From positions 1-64,000 of the forward strand of contig CALXDJ010000008.1 in NCBI GenBank assembly GCA_944387035.1: DNA of 64,000 bases, written 5' to 3'. Numbering within the stretch: position 1 is the first letter of the stretch; each line of letters starts with the position of its first letter. Shown here piece after piece: positions 62,261 to 64,000 of this stretch. The notes under the pieces were generated by a model. That model saw only the letters and a program-made list of their open reading frames with translations. It did not search any database and had not been told where the DNA came from. This DNA comes from an uncultured Oscillospiraceae bacterium. Lineage in GTDB: Bacteria; Bacillota; Clostridia; Oscillospirales; Oscillospiraceae. Made by a program: the position numbers and the translations under genes.

Positions 62261-62315
62261 CAGGTTGACGAAATCCAAAGCCCGTTTGGCTACAATGTTG
62301 CTGGGAGGAGATGGA

Positions 62316-62543
62316 ATGAAAGACCGGTATCACGATATTTATCTGCAGATTGGCCTGAACATCCTGCGCTGCCGTAAGGAGCGGGGCCTGACCCAGGAAC
62401 AGCTGGCAGACCGGACCGGCCACAGCCGCAACCACATCCAGCGAGTCGAGACTGCTTATACCGCTCCCACTCTGGCTACGCTGCTGGACATCGCCCAGGC
62501 ACTGGAAGTTCCTCTGGAAAAACTGCTGGAGATTCCAAAATAA
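62316..62543 (+). CDS. XRE-family HTH transcriptional regulator
   Basis: A 75-residue Cro/CI-type single-domain DNA-binding protein (HTH: RGLTQEQLADRTGHSRNHIQ, then RVE). It may repress its own gene and the divergent small acidic gene through the palindrome at 62241-62260. ATG 62316 follows GGGAGGAG. Targets unknown. Confidence 0.88.
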   Translation: MKDRYHDIYLQIGLNILRCRKERGLTQEQLADRTGHSRNHIQRVETAYTAPTLATLLDIAQALEVPLEKLLEIPK

Positions 62544-62574
62544 ACGGACTGCCGCAACGCGGCAGTCCGTTTTC
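62542..62574. terminator. terminator after the small HTH gene
   Basis: Stem AACGGACTGCCGC / GCGGCAGTCCGTT with a 3-nt loop and TTTT, between convergent HTH genes. Confidence 0.9.
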
Positions 62575-62605
62575 TATATCATGGCCAAGCGGTTTTCGGG
62601 CGGAA

Positions 62606-63238
62606 TCACCGCTTCCCCGCTCCATTCCAAGGAAGGCCGTAGCGGAGGCGTAAAGTCTTTACGCTTTTCACCAAAAATCCCACGGCGGCCAACTGTCCCA
62701 GGAGAATTTCCCATTGTCCCGGGACCCGCTCCAGGCAAAGCGGCAGGAAGAAGGCACAGGCCGCAGCCGCCAAATCCGGAATCAGCAGGGCCCGCAGGTT
62801 TCCGCTCTCCCGGACCAGATACCGCCAGTCCAGCCGCCACTTCCATACCGCCACCGCCAGCAGCACCACCAGCAGCCACCACATGGGCACCGGCGGCTCC
62901 GGCGCCAGGCGGTACTGGTGGTACAGGGAAATCACCGCCAACAGCAAAACCCGGCACATCATCCCAGCCCCCACGGCCATCTGCCTCTCCCGGAGACTCC
63001 GCTCCGCGGTTTTGGCCGCCGGAGTGTCCCCTTCCCCGTCGCACTCGTCCAGCAGCAGATAGTCCGTGGACACGCCGAAAATCCGGCTCACCCCCAGGAC
63101 GTTGGCGGTGTCCGGCACCACCTCCCCCAGCTCCCAACGGGAGACCGCCTGGCGGCTCACCCCCAGCTTTCCTGCCAGGGCTTCCTGACTCATCCCCTTC
63201 TCCCGGCGCAGCCGGTGGAGCTTTTCTCCGAATGTCAT
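62606..63238 (-). CDS. XRE-family HTH regulator with membrane domain
   Basis: A 210-residue protein with an N-terminal HTH (GMSQEALAGKLGVSRQAVSR, then WELG) and a membrane half of about three to four helices (~85-195, e.g. VPMWWLLVVLLAVAVWKW). Membrane-tethered XRE regulators of this layout are common in Firmicutes and may sense envelope signals. Promoter not clear. Function unknown. Confidence 0.88.
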   Translation of the reverse strand: MTFGEKLHRLRREKGMSQEALAGKLGVSRQAVSRWELGEVVPDTANVLGVSRIFGVSTDYLLLDECDGEGDTPAAKTAERSLRERQMAVGAGMMCRVLLLAVISLYHQYRLAPEPPVPMWWLLVVLLAVAVWKWRLDWRYLVRESGNLRALLIPDLAAAACAFFLPLCLERVPGQWEILLGQLAAVGFLVKSVKTLRLRYGLPWNGAGKR

Positions 63239-63279
63239 GCAGGCACCTCCTTTGCCGCCATCATTCTACCAAAAACAGT

Positions 63280-63314
63280 GCGCCGGTTCCACCGCATCTG
63301 GGTGGAACCGGCGC
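63280..63314 (-). terminator. terminator after the ABC-F gene
   Basis: A perfect 14-bp stem GCGCCGGTTCCACC / GGTGGAACCGGCGC with a 7-nt loop; on the minus strand it is followed by a T5 run. Confidence 0.9.
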
Positions 63315-63346
63315 AACCAAACGTGGAAGCGGGCAAATCAGGGCCT

Positions 63347-64000
63347 TTATCCGTTCATCCGGGAGAGCATTTCCGCCCGGGCCCCTTCGATATACTCGTC
63401 ATAGGTGCACATCTTGTCGATGAGCTTGCCGTCGGTGATCTCCATGATCCGGTTGGCAATGGTCTGCACAAACTCATGGTCGTGGCTGGCAAAGAGCACC
63501 ACGCCCTTGAAGTCGATGAGGCCGTTGTTGACGGCGGTGATGGACTCCAGGTCCAGATGGTTGGTGGGCTGATCCAGCACGAGAACGTTGGAGCCGAAGA
63601 GCATCATCCGGGAGAGCATGCACCGCACCTTCTCACCGCCGGAGAGAACCTTGACGGGCTTGAACACATCGTCGCCGGAGAAGAGCATCCGGCCCAGGAA
63701 GGAGCGCTTGAAGGACTCGGTATTCTCGTCGGCGGTGTTGCCGGTGTACTGGCCCAGCCAGTCCACCAGGTTCAGGTCGCAGTCGTTGAAGAAGGCGGAG
63801 TTGTCCAGGGGGAAATAGCTGGTGGTGATGGTGGTGCCCCACTTATAGGTGCCCTCGTCGGGCTCCATCTCGCCCATGAGGATCTTGAAGAGGGTGGTCT
63901 TGGCGATCTCGTCCTCCCCCACGAAGGCGATCTTGTCGCCCTTGTTCACCCGGAAGGAGATGTTGTCCAGCACCTTGCGGCCATCCACGGTCTTGGAAAG
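63347..64000 (-). CDS. ABC-F family ATPase (3' part, truncated by window end)
   Basis: The second nucleotide-binding domain of an ABC-F protein; the N-terminal half lies beyond 64000. Signature VLSGGEKVR and Walker B VLVLDQPTNHLD are typical, but Walker A reads GEDEIAKTTL, with Ala in place of the usual Gly before Lys. ABC-F proteins act on ribosomes, some giving antibiotic resistance, others tuning translation. No membrane segment. It ends near the terminator at 63280. Confidence 0.92.
   Translation of the reverse strand, partial: LSKTVDGRKVLDNISFRVNKGDKIAFVGEDEIAKTTLFKILMGEMEPDEGTYKWGTTITTSYFPLDNSAFFNDCDLNLVDWLGQYTGNTADENTESFKRSFLGRMLFSGDDVFKPVKVLSGGEKVRCMLSRMMLFGSNVLVLDQPTNHLDLESITAVNNGLIDFKGVVLFASHDHEFVQTIANRIMEITDGKLIDKMCTYDEYIEGARAEMLSRMNG

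Overview
The window looks like chromosomal core sequence from a GC-rich (roughly 60%), spore-forming Clostridia bacterium. The gene content and gene order resemble gut Oscillospiraceae (Flavonifractor / Lawsonibacter / Pseudoflavonifractor type); that placement is inferred from protein character and synteny, not from a database search. Evidence for Gram-positive, endospore-forming biology includes spoVM, a SipL-like protein, spoIVA, cotJ, cwlD, yunB, spoIIM and sigH, plus cdaA, remA and a PASTA kinase. No rRNA, tRNA, CRISPR array, insertion sequence or complete prophage was seen.

Layout. (1) 142-1514: a Se/S-carrier-like DUF3343 protein coupled to a cysteine-desulfurase-like aminotransferase. 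(2) 1553-18618: a very long co-directional block, cdaA-cdaR-rseC-like-DUF5685-dnaJ-like-yicC-remA-gmk-rpoZ-priA-def-fmt-zinc peptidase-rsmB-rlmN-stp-prkC-rsgA. Many joints overlap by 1-4 nt and the block ends at a strong terminator. It covers c-di-AMP synthesis, GMP supply, translation initiation, rRNA modification and Ser/Thr phosphorylation. (3) 18673-24955: a spore-coat basement cluster (a small membrane protein, a 26-codon spoVM, sipL-like, spoIVA) split by a reverse-strand amino-acid ABC transporter. (4) 24961-31313: ogt/coaX from back-to-back promoters, pfk/fba from another divergent pair, then a Cys-amidase-like protein and an SLH-GH18 protein. (5) 31435-36163: xerC, a small Cys-rich peptide, radA-cwlD, and a cotJA-cotJB fusion with cotJC. 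(6) 36248-40960: murD, yunB, ligA (reverse) and the RNase P RNA (forward). (7) 41028-50480, reverse: a DUF6291 gene, DUF1858-trmK-nif3-yebC, sigH with a zinc-ribbon gene, glmM, an ATPase, and ruvC-ruvA-unknown-ruvB. (8) 50790-59587, reverse: ECF sigma/DUF4179 anti-sigma pair, spoIIM-xerD, yajC with a TIGR04086 membrane protein, tgt, queA, and a SpoIID/LytB protein. (9) 59781-64000: asd and dapA (lysine/diaminopimelate synthesis), two HTH regulators, an unknown small gene, and a truncated ABC-F ATPase.

How it fits together. The main theme is sporulation. The spoVM, sipL-like and spoIVA products are expected to form the first coat layer on the forespore. Five sporulation-type genes (sipL, spoIVA, cwlD, yunB, spoIIM) plus the amidase-like gene carry near-identical sigma-E-like promoters: a CATAGRNT-type -10 box, always 14 nt from a -35 resembling TCATAMT/GCATATG. 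The rest is mostly conserved housekeeping. I do not see an obviously new multi-gene system. The most useful new observations are the hidden spoVM, the sigma-E promoter set, a CotJA-CotJB fusion, a small Cys-rich antisense-overlapping peptide, overlapping divergent promoters, a terminator arm that doubles as a ribosome binding site, and a possibly leaderless sigH.
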